Source: Acidobacteriota bacterium (GTDB lineage: Bacteria > Acidobacteriota > Terriglobia > Versatilivoradales > Versatilivoraceae). From it: DNA of 64,000 nt. The DNA lies in NCBI GenBank assembly GCA_028875575.1, contig JAPPDF010000042.1:62001-126000 (forward strand), given 5' to 3'. A model generated the notes under the pieces. The model worked only from the letters and a program-made list of their open reading frames with translations, was not told where the DNA came from and searched no databases. A program made the position numbers and the translations under genes. Shown here in pieces: positions 23,634 to 31,626 of the stretch; positions within the stretch are counted from its first letter, which is position 1; each line of letters begins with the position of its first letter.

Positions 23634-24772
23634 GGCCGTTTCTCCCAAAGCGGCTCGAGTGCGGCCTGGGGCACGAACCCCTCGGCATCGGCTTCGGCCT
23701 GCAGGCGACTCTCCAAGGCAGGCGGCAAGCCGTTGTTCCCGTTTCGAATGAATTCGGGATACAGGGGGAAGCGGGCCCTCAGCCGGAAGTTCCTGTCTTC
23801 CACCTGGCGCCGCAGCTGGGCCAGGTGGGGCCAGGGGGCTTCCGGGTTGACATGGTCAATGGTAACCGGTGAGATGCCGCCCCAGTCGTTGATGCCCGCG
23901 CCCAGAAACTCCAGGTAGCCGTTCTCTCGACCCGAACCGCTCAGGTTGGGCGGCACCTGGATGTTCATGTCCGGCCCCAGAATAATCCTGGCTTCGGCAA
24001 CGGTCCGGAGCGTCTCCTCGGTGGAAAGCTCGTTGGCCCACCTCATGGGTGTAGCCGCCTTGGCCCGGAAATTCTGAATAATGACTTCCTGGATGTGCCC
24101 GTAGCGCTGGTGAAGTTCACCGATCAGTTGCAAGGCCTCCTTTCGTTCCTGGGCGGTCTCTCCGATGCCCACCAGCAAGCCGGTCGTCACCGGGATCTTC
24201 AACTTCCCGGCGGCGCTCAGGGTGTCCAGCCGGGCCTGGGGGTGCTTGCTGGGGGCGTGCTCGTGAGGCCCTCCAGGATCGCAGAGCCTGGGGCTGCTGC
24301 TCTCCAGCATCAGGCCCAGGGAGACATTCACTGCCTTGAGGGCTTCCAGCTCCGGCGGGACCAGCGTGCCGGCGTTGCTGTGGGGGTAGAGGGAGGTTTC
24401 CCGGAGCAACATGCGGCAGATCGACACCAGGTATTCGATGGTGCTGTCGTAGCCCTCTCGGGTAAGCCATTGTGCGGCTTCCGGGTATCGCTCCTCCGGC
24501 CGTTCTCCCAATACCAGCAGCGCTTCACGGCATCCCCGTTTCTCTCCCTCCCGGGCCACCGCCAGAACCTCTTCGGGACTCATGTAGGGGGAGCCGAGCC
24601 GGCCGGGAGGCTGGCGAAAGACGCAGTAGCCGCAGACATCCCGGCAGAGCTGGGTCAGGGGGAGAAATACCTTGGGCGAGAAGCTGAGGATGCGCCCTTT
24701 GCCCCGGTCACGCAGCCGGGAAGCCCGGGCCAGAAGTGCCGGGTAGCGATTGTCGCCGGCTTGGAACTTCAT
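23627..24772 (-). CDS. cofG: 7,8-didemethyl-8-hydroxy-5-deazariboflavin (Fo) synthase subunit 1
   Basis: A 381-residue radical SAM protein, partner of CofH. The cluster motif CRDVCGYCVFR (CxxxCxxC) is at about residues 43-53. Other CofG stretches are ALLVLGERPEERYPEA, PHSNAGTLVPPELEALK, SLGLMLESSSPRL, PVTTGLLVGIGETAQER, EVIIQNFRAK and INDWGGISPVTIDHVNPEAPWP. The bacterial genes are separate here, not fused as in actinobacterial FbiC. It follows the [2Fe-2S] gene by nine bases and overlaps cofH. Confidence 0.94.
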   Translation of the reverse strand: MKFQAGDNRYPALLARASRLRDRGKGRILSFSPKVFLPLTQLCRDVCGYCVFRQPPGRLGSPYMSPEEVLAVAREGEKRGCREALLVLGERPEERYPEAAQWLTREGYDSTIEYLVSICRMLLRETSLYPHSNAGTLVPPELEALKAVNVSLGLMLESSSPRLCDPGGPHEHAPSKHPQARLDTLSAAGKLKIPVTTGLLVGIGETAQERKEALQLIGELHQRYGHIQEVIIQNFRAKAATPMRWANELSTEETLRTVAEARIILGPDMNIQVPPNLSGSGRENGYLEFLGAGINDWGGISPVTIDHVNPEAPWPHLAQLRRQVEDRNFRLRARFPLYPEFIRNGNNGLPPALESRLQAEADAEGFVPQAALEPLWEKRPC

Positions 24773-24781
24773 GGTGCCTTC

Positions 24782-25156
24782 CTAGGAGTCTCCCGGGGAA
24801 GGGAGCGGGTGTTCCGTAATCATGAATTCGTCCACCGGCACACCCCCGATCAGGTGCTCCTGGATGATGCGTTCGATCACCTCGGGAGAGCAGGAGTGGT
24901 ACCAGGTCCCCTCCGGATACACGACGGCGGTGGGCCCTTGCAGACAGATGCGCAGACAGTTGGCCTTGGTGCGGAAGACACCCCCCGGACCGGTCAGATT
25001 GAGTTCCTGCAGGCGACTCTTGAGGTAGTTCCAGGATTCCAGGCTGGCGGCCTTTTCGCAGCACTTGGGTTTGGTCTGGTCGCAGCAGAGAAAGATGTGC
25101 CGGCGGATCTTGTCGACCCCCAGAGCGGTTGCGGTGTCTTCGAGCTGTTGATTCAT
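24782..25156 (-). CDS. Thioredoxin-like [2Fe-2S] ferredoxin
   Basis: A 124-residue protein of the (2Fe-2S) ferredoxin-like family found as the NuoE-type C-terminal fold. Candidate cluster ligands are the cysteines in [14 protein letters not shown] near residue 23-33 and in [22 protein letters not shown] near 66-71, the usual C-x10-12-C ... C-x3-C spacing. It could supply electrons to the nitroreductase-fold or radical SAM neighbours. Gaps are 69 bases from the nitroreductase gene and nine to cofG, so it is cotranscribed. Partner and potential cannot be read from the sequence. Confidence 0.85.
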   Translation of the reverse strand: MNQQLEDTATALGVDKIRRHIFLCCDQTKPKCCEKAASLESWNYLKSRLQELNLTGPGGVFRTKANCLRICLQGPTAVVYPEGTWYHSCSPEVIERIIQEHLIGGVPVDEFMITEHPLPSPGDS

Positions 25157-25225
25157 GGTTATTGGTCCAGGAGGATTGTTCCGGCCGATTCCGTCCGGCC
25201 CGGTTCAATCCGGACGGAGACGGAG

Positions 25226-26770
25226 TCAGCCAAGCGACACCAGCTCCCTGCGCCTGCCCTTTCCCAGGGCCATCAGGAATATGGCGCTCTTGCCCCGGGC
25301 GTGGGGCGAAAAGAAGGCCGTGACATCGTCGTCGTAGAAGGTCAGCCCGGTGGCTCCCAGCCGCTGGGCGTAGGCCGACAGGTAGAGTCTTCCCCCCAGC
25401 AGGCCCGCCTCCAGTTGCAGGGCGCGATAGCCTCGATTGCCGAATCGCTCCAGCACAGGCTCCAGGTCCGCCATGAAGAAGACATCGAAGCTGGCCTCGG
25501 CCGGCAAGTCCTGCTCCAGTCCCAGGTAGCCCATCTCCTGGCGAAAGCTGCCCGGGCGCAGCAGCTCCAGTTCCCAGCGGTCACGGTCCAGCCAATAGGC
25601 TCCCGAGGGCAGGCCTTCCACTGCGTTGACGGTGACATACCAGTCGTTGAGCAGCCCGCCCCCAGGCTCCAGAAAGTCGGCCGGCAGTTCCTGGGCCGAA
25701 TAGTAGAGCATGGTGGAGAATGCCTGAAAGGAGACGGGCGCCGGCACAAAGCGGCGGCTCGATCCCCGCCGCCGGATGACGGTCTCCAGGGACTCTTTGG
25801 GAATTTCGTCCGGGGAACGCGGGTTCAGGCGAAAGCGTTTGCCCTGGACCGCCTCCGATCGCCGGCCAATGCTCCCGCGCCAGGCGCTCGACTCCTCGGC
25901 GGAGCCGATATGGGTGGAGGCGTGCATCTCCCGCATCTCCGGGTAGTCGACCTCGCCGTGGGCAGCGCCGGTCTGTGCCGGCAAGGGTTCCAGCGGGGGA
26001 CAGTTGTTGGACACTTCCTCCCCGCAACCGCCAATGGCTGCCAGCGACAGGGTGACTTCGCGGTCGGTGTCCAGGCCCAGCAAGCTATTGACCTCCCGGT
26101 CGGCAAACCCGAGCACCAGCCGGTGCGGGAAGCCCAAGGCCCGCGACATGGCGAACAGGTTGGCCAGCATGGTTCCGTTGTCCCAACCGAAATGACGGTA
26201 GGTGCGGGCCCGGTACTTCCAGGCGTTGCGCCAGTAGGTTCCGGTCGAGACAATGGTCACCGGGGCCCTGGACAGCTGCGGTTCCCGCCCCGAGGCCGCT
26301 GCCAGCAGGCACCGGAAGTCGCCCGAACGCAGGCGCTCCAGCGCAAAGTCCCTGGGATCGAAGTGGTAGACGCCCGCCGGCAACCCGTTCAGATCGCCGC
26401 AGACCACGTAGAGCTCGATCTCATAGAGCGCTCCCGTGCAGGAGGCCGCCCGAAACAGGATGTCCCCGCCGGGGTAGGGCTTTCGCTTGGTGATGCCGCC
26501 GCTGCAATAGAGAAGCCTTGCCAGGCCTTCCAGGTCGGGGACCGACCGGCGTGGGGCGGGAGAATCCAACGGCAGCAGCGACGCCAGGGCAGGGAGCTCG
26601 GAGTCCTGCCACTGGCCGGGCAGCGGAATGCGTTGCAGGTCGGAATAGACCTTGAAGGGCTCGGGCCGGGTGGTCCAATCCAGCGTATGGGAACCGAACC
26701 GGACGCTGTGGTAGGAGTGCTTGGTCTGCCGGTGATACCGCAGGGCAGCTTGGGTATTGCTGTTTTCCAT
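25226..26770 (-). CDS. Double-domain nitroreductase-fold protein (SagB-like dehydrogenase)
   Basis: A 514-residue flavoprotein with two nitroreductase-like halves. The first half (about 1-260) begins SYHSVRFGSHTLDW, as in SagB-type McbC-like oxidases, and carries LARLLYCSGGITKRKPYPGGD, ALYEIELYVVCGDLNGLPAGVYHF and HFGWDNGTMLANLFAMSRALGFPHRLVLGF. The second half (about 330-514) repeats this order: VIRRRGSSRRFVPAPVSFQAFSTMLYYSAQ, WYVTVNAVEGLPSGAYWL and ALQLEAGLLGGRLYLSAYAQRLGATGLTFYDDDVTAFF. The start at ATG 26770 matches the SagB N-terminus. No YcaO cyclodehydratase or precursor peptide is nearby, so azole synthesis is unlikely here; an F420- or FMN-linked redox role is inferred from the operon. 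Confidence 0.85.
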   Translation of the reverse strand: MENSNTQAALRYHRQTKHSYHSVRFGSHTLDWTTRPEPFKVYSDLQRIPLPGQWQDSELPALASLLPLDSPAPRRSVPDLEGLARLLYCSGGITKRKPYPGGDILFRAASCTGALYEIELYVVCGDLNGLPAGVYHFDPRDFALERLRSGDFRCLLAAASGREPQLSRAPVTIVSTGTYWRNAWKYRARTYRHFGWDNGTMLANLFAMSRALGFPHRLVLGFADREVNSLLGLDTDREVTLSLAAIGGCGEEVSNNCPPLEPLPAQTGAAHGEVDYPEMREMHASTHIGSAEESSAWRGSIGRRSEAVQGKRFRLNPRSPDEIPKESLETVIRRRGSSRRFVPAPVSFQAFSTMLYYSAQELPADFLEPGGGLLNDWYVTVNAVEGLPSGAYWLDRDRWELELLRPGSFRQEMGYLGLEQDLPAEASFDVFFMADLEPVLERFGNRGYRALQLEAGLLGGRLYLSAYAQRLGATGLTFYDDDVTAFFSPHARGKSAIFLMALGKGRRRELVSLG

Positions 26771-26811
26771 GGGCCCCGTGGTCCCTTGTTTGCGGTTCGG
26801 CGAGGCCTGGT

Positions 26812-27303
26812 TTACCAATCCGAGTGCTTGTACTTCTTGGCCCAATTGACTCCCTGCCAGGTCTTCATGGTGATCGGTTTCACGAACAGCAGCCAGCGGG
26901 GCTCGTTCAATGTCGGCACCAGGTAGTCGGGACCTCGTTCCCCCAGGTAGCGAAGCGCCATCTTGTGCCCGATCTCCACCCAGCGGCCGCCGACGTTGGC
27001 TTCCTCCAGCACGGTGGCTTCACCCTTGACCAGAACGCGTCGGTTATAGATGGTGGAGTCGTCGATGCAGAGAAACACACGTCCGTCCCGCTGTATGTGC
27101 TTCGCCCAGGCGGAACGGCCTCTGGGGATGATGTAGAAGCCTCCGTCCGCGTACTCGAACCAGCAGGGAACCACGTAGGGCCAGCCGTCCGCATCCAGAC
27201 ACCCCAGCCGGCAGAATTCAGGCCCTGAAAGAAATTCAGCGATCTCGGCTTCATTCAGCTTGCCGACTTTGCCGCGCCAGCTCTCATTCGACTCTTTGTT
27301 CAT
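26812..27303 (-). CDS. Pyridoxamine 5'-phosphate oxidase-fold protein, possible F420-dependent reductase
   Basis: A 163-residue split-barrel protein. Features are FCRLGCLDADGWPYVVPCWFEYADGGFYIIPRGRSAWAKHI, GRVFLCIDD, RRVLVKGEATVLEE and RWLLFVKP, the usual strand order of PPOX/FDOR proteins, which bind FMN, F420 or heme. The first gene of the cofG/cofH operon, 41 bases before the SagB-like gene; that context favours F420. The ATG at 27303 follows GGAGGTCTTCC. A simple FMN protein is the alternative. Confidence 0.82.
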   Translation of the reverse strand: MNKESNESWRGKVGKLNEAEIAEFLSGPEFCRLGCLDADGWPYVVPCWFEYADGGFYIIPRGRSAWAKHIQRDGRVFLCIDDSTIYNRRVLVKGEATVLEEANVGGRWVEIGHKMALRYLGERGPDYLVPTLNEPRWLLFVKPITMKTWQGVNWAKKYKHSDW

Positions 27304-27359
27304 GGAAGACCTCCGGTACGGTTGACCATTTTCAGTTGCATCCGGCCTGGGGAAGATGG

Positions 27360-27415
27360 GTCCCGCGCGGGACCGCGCACACCGCCGCATTATACGCGAG
27401 AATAGTTCTCAGATC
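27360..27415 (-). promoter_or_regulatory. Candidate promoter/operator of the PPOX-cofGH operon
   Basis: On the minus strand a perfect -10 TATAAT (27394-27389) is preceded by the inverted repeat GAGAATAGTTCTC (27398-27410) where the spacer and -35 would be. The leader then carries the perfect palindrome GTCCCGCGCGGGAC (27360-27373). A poor -35 suggests the site needs an activator, or is repressed through the palindrome. Confidence 0.5.
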
Positions 27416-27677
27416 TCCTCTTTACGAGTTGGAAAAACAAGAAGTTCCGGGTCCCGCCGGACTGGTGGCGGGGCCATCCCGACCGTCGCCGTGGCGGGAG
27501 CATTTCCATTGGCCGAAGGGAGACCCACCCTCCGTTGCAAACCCCGGGGAATTTCCTTATGCTAGCCCTGCGCCAGCCGTTCGGTGAATGAACCCCGGCC
27601 GCGCCGAAAGCCGCCATCCCAGCCCTCCAAACCGGAATTCTCCGTAGTCTCGACCCGACGATCAAGGAGCACAGCCG
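27416..27677. other. Gap between the cofGH operon and the POT gene
   Basis: Upstream flank of two divergent units. No gene, repeat or riboswitch is recognised beyond the minus-strand promoter at 27360-27415. Confidence 0.5.
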
Positions 27678-29801
27678 ATGAATGCGCAGCAGCCTGGAAC
27701 CCTGTTCGGACATCCGACCGGCCTGTTCACCCTGTTTTTCGCCGAGATGTGGGAGCGCTTTTCCTTCTACGGGATGCGGGCTCTGCTCCTGTTCTACATG
27801 CTCAAGGGCTTCCTGGGGTACGGCGACAGGGATGCCTACGCCATTTACGGCGCCTACACGGCGCTGGTCTACATGACCCCTCTTTTCGGCGGCATGTTGG
27901 CCGACCGATTGCTGGGGGCCAGGCGAGCTGTCGTTCTGGGCGGCCTGTTGATGGCCGGCGGTCACCTGATGATGTCGGCGGAAAGCGACGTGGCCTTCTT
28001 CCTGGCCCTGGCGCTGCTGATCGTGGGCAATGGATTTTTCAAGCCCAACATCTCGACCATGGTGGGTTCGCTCTATCCTCAGGGCAGCCCCAAGCGGGAC
28101 ACCGGCTTCACCATCTTCTACATGGGGATCAACCTGGGGGCGGCCATGTCGCCCCTGCTGTGCGGCTACATCGGCGAGACCTATGGCTGGCACTACGGCT
28201 TCGGACTGGCTACCCTGGGCATGCTCACCGGTCTGGCCGTCTTTGTGGCTCCGGTCCGCATCACCCAGGTTCTGATCATGTCGGGCGCCGTGGCGGCAGC
28301 CCTCGGGCTCTTTTACTTCCGGCCTGAAAATCCCTTTTCCACGGGTGTCAATATCTTTGTGGGCATCGCGCTGCTGATCGCGGGCGCGATCGCCTGGGTT
28401 GCGCTGGGTCGGGGCGGGCTGCCGGCTGAAGTGGGAGCTCCCTCGGATCCTCAACGGCTGCGCAAGTCGGTGGCCGGTCCGATCTCCGCCGAGTGGTCGG
28501 TTTACCTGCTCTCGCTGCTGTCGATTCCCGTGCTGGCGCTGCTGGTTTCGGCCAACCGCAATGTCACCGTCATCCCCTCCGCGGTGGTGGACAGCCTCAA
28601 ATCCAGCGGCAACGCGATCCTGCAGGTATCCGCCGACGTGCTGGCCCAGATGAGCACGCCCGCCGGCCTCATCCTGATGCTGGCCGGGCTGGTGGCGCTG
28701 GTCTACCTGGGCATGGAGACCCTTCGGCTGGACAAGGTGCCCCGGGAACGGATGTACGTGGTGTTGATTCTCACCTTCTTCTCCATGCTCTTCTGGGCCT
28801 TTTTCGAACAGGCCGGCAGTTCGGTGAACAACTTTACCGACCGCAATGTCGACCGGGTGGCCGAAGAGCGGCGGCTGGCCGCCGGCGACGTGGGCAGCAC
28901 CCTCACCTTCCGCATTCCGGTTCAGACCGGAGATCCCGTCCTGATGGGGTTGCCGCTGCTCACCCAGGAGCAGCTCGGCCATCGGAATGCCAGCCCGCGG
29001 ATGAAGCAACGGATCGAAGAGGCCATCCGCATCGATGAGAAACGCAAGGGAAACCTCGCCGGGCAAGAGGTGGAGCAGTTGGTCGCCTCGGCAACCCGGG
29101 ATGACCGCTTGACCATGAGCGGCCTCACCTATCTTCGGGCTGCCGCGGGTGAGCCGGGAGGAAGCGTGAAGCTTCAATGGGTTGTGACCCCCGACAACCT
29201 CGGCATGGCGATCGGCGGGTCCGAGAGCCCGGCCTCGGTCTTCCAGGCTGTCAATCCGATTTACATCCTTCTGTTCGGGATCGCATTCAGCGCCTTGTGG
29301 ACGTTTCTGGGGCGGATCGACCTGGAGCCCAGCACGCCCCTCAAGTTCTCCCTGGGACTGCTGCAGTTGGGACTCGGCTTCGGAGCATTCTGGTACGGGG
29401 CCCAGGGCGCCGACGAACGGGGCATGGTGGCGCTTGGATGGATCTTCCTGGGGTATTTGCTCCATACCACCGGGGAACTCTGCCTCTCCCCGGTGGGGCT
29501 CTCCATGGTGACCCGGCTGTCCCCGGCGCGCCTGGTGAGCACGGTGATGGGAGCCTGGTTCCTGGCGACCGCCTTTTCCCAGTTTCTGGCGGCCATCATC
29601 GCCCAGTTCACCGGTGTCACCGAAGGGGGCTATGGTGAGGGCCTGGTCCCGGTACCCAAGGAGACCGTGCACGTCTACGGCGATGTGTTCGGGAGCATCG
29701 CACTGACGGCCATTGGGTCGGCTGTGGTCTGCTTCCTCCTGGTGCCTCTGCTGAAGCGCTGGATGCACGAGGGAGCGGTGGAGCCGGCCGAGCAGGGATA
29801 G
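27678..29801 (+). CDS. POT/PTR2-family proton:oligopeptide symporter with a long insert
   Basis: A 707-residue inner-membrane transporter. The family motif is EMWERFSFYGMRALL (ExxERFxYY type) at about residue 25-38; FFKPNISTMVGSLYP and FTIFYMGINLGAAMSP are the second POT motif. About 12-14 helices. It is longer than typical bacterial POTs (about 450-500), owing to a soluble insert of about 130 residues (roughly 375-515; from FTDRNVDRVAEERRL to QWVVTPDNLGMAI) before VNPIYILLFGIAFSALW. Substrate presumed di- or tripeptides. Followed after 25 bases by an MFS gene, probably one transcript. Confidence 0.88.
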   Translation: MNAQQPGTLFGHPTGLFTLFFAEMWERFSFYGMRALLLFYMLKGFLGYGDRDAYAIYGAYTALVYMTPLFGGMLADRLLGARRAVVLGGLLMAGGHLMMSAESDVAFFLALALLIVGNGFFKPNISTMVGSLYPQGSPKRDTGFTIFYMGINLGAAMSPLLCGYIGETYGWHYGFGLATLGMLTGLAVFVAPVRITQVLIMSGAVAAALGLFYFRPENPFSTGVNIFVGIALLIAGAIAWVALGRGGLPAEVGAPSDPQRLRKSVAGPISAEWSVYLLSLLSIPVLALLVSANRNVTVIPSAVVDSLKSSGNAILQVSADVLAQMSTPAGLILMLAGLVALVYLGMETLRLDKVPRERMYVVLILTFFSMLFWAFFEQAGSSVNNFTDRNVDRVAEERRLAAGDVGSTLTFRIPVQTGDPVLMGLPLLTQEQLGHRNASPRMKQRIEEAIRIDEKRKGNLAGQEVEQLVASATRDDRLTMSGLTYLRAAAGEPGGSVKLQWVVTPDNLGMAIGGSESPASVFQAVNPIYILLFGIAFSALWTFLGRIDLEPSTPLKFSLGLLQLGLGFGAFWYGAQGADERGMVALGWIFLGYLLHTTGELCLSPVGLSMVTRLSPARLVSTVMGAWFLATAFSQFLAAIIAQFTGVTEGGYGEGLVPVPKETVHVYGDVFGSIALTAIGSAVVCFLLVPLLKRWMHEGAVEPAEQG

Positions 29802-29826
29802 GACCGGGCCGGGATGGGCGACGGGA

Positions 29827-31185
29827 ATGGACCCCGGCGCGCCGAATTTCGGACCCTTGAGCGGCGACATGGCTGAGCGCGACATGAATAGCCCCAACCA
29901 GTCGGGACCCTGGTACCGGGGAATGACCGGTTACCACTGGTGGGTCCTGATCGTGGCCTCCCTGGGTTGGCTCTTCGACACCATGGACCAGCGCATCTTT
30001 GTGCTGGCCAGGGGGCCGGCGCTGGTGGATCTGCTGCCGCCGGGGACTCCGGCCAGCCAAGTGACCTGGTACGGCGGGGTGGCGACGGCCGTCTTCATGT
30101 TGGGGTGGGCCACCGGAGGGTTCGTCTTCGGCATCTTGGGCGACCGCTGGGGACGCGCCAAGACCATGCTGCTGACCATCCTGATCTACTCCGCCTTTAC
30201 CGGGCTTTCAGCCTTGTCGGTGAGTTGGGTCGATTTCACCTTCTACCGGTTCCTCACCGGACTGGGCGTGGGCGGAGAATTTGCCGCCGGGGTCGCCCTG
30301 GTGGCCGAGGTCATGCCCGCCCGTGCCCGCGCCCATGCACTGGGGCTGCTGCAGGCTCTCTCCGCGGTAGGCAACATCCTGGGGTCGGCCATCAGCTTCG
30401 TGGTTCTCCCGCTGGGCTGGCGCTATCTGTTCATGGTCGGGGTGTTCCCTTCGCTGCTGGTGGCTGCCGTGCGGAGGAAGCTGAAGGAGCCGGAGGTCTG
30501 GCGGAAGGTGCGGGAGGCCGGGGGGACGCAGCTTCGCAGTCAGCTCGGTTCGGTGGGGGAACTGTTTCGAGACCCGCGCTGGAGGCGCCACACCCTGGTG
30601 GGCCTCACCCTGGCGATCTCGGGGGTGATCGGTCTTTGGGGGATCGGCTTCTGGTCTCCCGAATTGATCCGGGAAGCTCTGTCCGATGTCTCGGCCGAGA
30701 CCAGGAGCTGGTACGTGAGCATGGGGACCCTGCTCCAGGACGTCGGCGCCTTCGGCGGCATTTTCGCCTTCACGCTGCTGACCGCCCGGGTGGGGCGGCG
30801 GCCCGCCTTCGTGATCGCCTTCCTGCTGGGCCTGGGGGCTACCATCTGGACCTTCGGTTGGCTGGAGAGCCCCGCCCAGGTGCTCTGGATGGTTCCCGTG
30901 CTGGGTTTCTGCAACCTGATGGTCTTCGGCGGCTACTCCATATACTTTCCCGAGCTCTACCCGACCCACTTGCGCAGCACCGGGGTGGGCTTCTGTTACA
31001 ACGTGGGCCGCATCATCGCGGCCGTAGGCCCCTTGACCCTGGGAACGCTGACGGTCCTCTTTGAAGAGGCAGGCTTTGCCAGCCCCTTCCGTTCGGCAGC
31101 GATTTCTCTGGCCGGAATCTACCTGGTGGGCGTCTGCGTCCTTCCCGCCGCCCCGGAAACCCGGGGCAGGCCGCTGCCGGAATGA
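29827..31185 (+). CDS. MFS transporter (sugar/aromatic acid:H+ symporter type)
   Basis: A 452-residue, 12-helix permease. The inter-helix 2-3 signature FGILGDRWGRAKTM (G-x-x-x-D-R-x-G-R-x-x) and the helix 4-5 motif TGLGVGGEFAAGVALVAEVMPARARAHALG place it with the anion/aromatic-acid and sugar groups of MFS. A Trp-rich N-terminus (YHWWVLIVASLGWLFDTMDQ) is typical. Starts are possible at 29827, 29869 or 29884; 29827 is used without a decisive ribosome site. Downstream of the POT gene. Substrate not predictable. Confidence 0.85.
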   Translation: MDPGAPNFGPLSGDMAERDMNSPNQSGPWYRGMTGYHWWVLIVASLGWLFDTMDQRIFVLARGPALVDLLPPGTPASQVTWYGGVATAVFMLGWATGGFVFGILGDRWGRAKTMLLTILIYSAFTGLSALSVSWVDFTFYRFLTGLGVGGEFAAGVALVAEVMPARARAHALGLLQALSAVGNILGSAISFVVLPLGWRYLFMVGVFPSLLVAAVRRKLKEPEVWRKVREAGGTQLRSQLGSVGELFRDPRWRRHTLVGLTLAISGVIGLWGIGFWSPELIREALSDVSAETRSWYVSMGTLLQDVGAFGGIFAFTLLTARVGRRPAFVIAFLLGLGATIWTFGWLESPAQVLWMVPVLGFCNLMVFGGYSIYFPELYPTHLRSTGVGFCYNVGRIIAAVGPLTLGTLTVLFEEAGFASPFRSAAISLAGIYLVGVCVLPAAPETRGRPLPE

Positions 31186-31626
31186 CAGCCGTAGAGCAAG
31201 CCACCCCGGCCGTCCCCCAAATCGCGCGGGCGCGATCTCCGCGACGTGGCAGATCCATCCAGAAGGACCATCCATCCAACATCGATGCACAGGATGCACA
31301 GGATAATCAGGACGTGAGGCTGTTGCACGAGATACTGACTTGGGCGACCCTCGCGTGGGGATTTCAGGTGGGGCTGCGCATCAATTTCCGCAAACGCAGG
31401 CTCGAATTCAAATGCTTGACCCGAAGCAACGCCGATGCTCAGGACTACAAGCCAGCCGTCTCCAGAAAAATCCTGTGCCCTTTGTGCTTTTTGTGGTTAG
31501 ACAGCATTTTTCGCCAAGCGGCAGCCCGTGCCGATGAGGCAGTGCCGTCTCGCTTGGCGGCCGAGCGAGGTCCTTGGTGTCACTTCGTGGACCACTCTTT
31601 TTTCGTTGGTTTCAGGATGGCGTTGC
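31186..31626. other. Gap with dispersed repeats between convergent transporter genes
   Basis: Carries the degenerate ATCGATGCACAGGATGCACA stretch near 31281-31310 (a short tandem GCACAGGAT) and a CACGAAG-type repeat at 31563-31607. No gene is supported. Confidence 0.55.
31563..31607 (-). repeat. CACGAAG-type dispersed repeat, copy 4
   Basis: Minus strand AAAAAGAGTGGTCCACGAAG, then TGACACCAAGGACC; directly downstream of the Nramp-like gene in the same orientation. Confidence 0.65.

Noticed and set aside
25226-26770. TOMM (thiazole/oxazole peptide) biosynthesis locus
   Set aside because: There is only a SagB-like protein; no YcaO, no leader peptide and no protease are nearby.
24095-26926. Open frame of 943 codons on the plus strand across cofG, the ferredoxin and the SagB-like gene
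   Set aside because: It is antisense to three well-supported genes and reflects the high GC at third codon positions. Composition and lack of motifs argue against a protein.
27390-29897. Open frame of 835 codons antisense to the POT gene
   Set aside because: Same GC-shadow effect. The sequence is rich in His, Gln and Arg with no domain.
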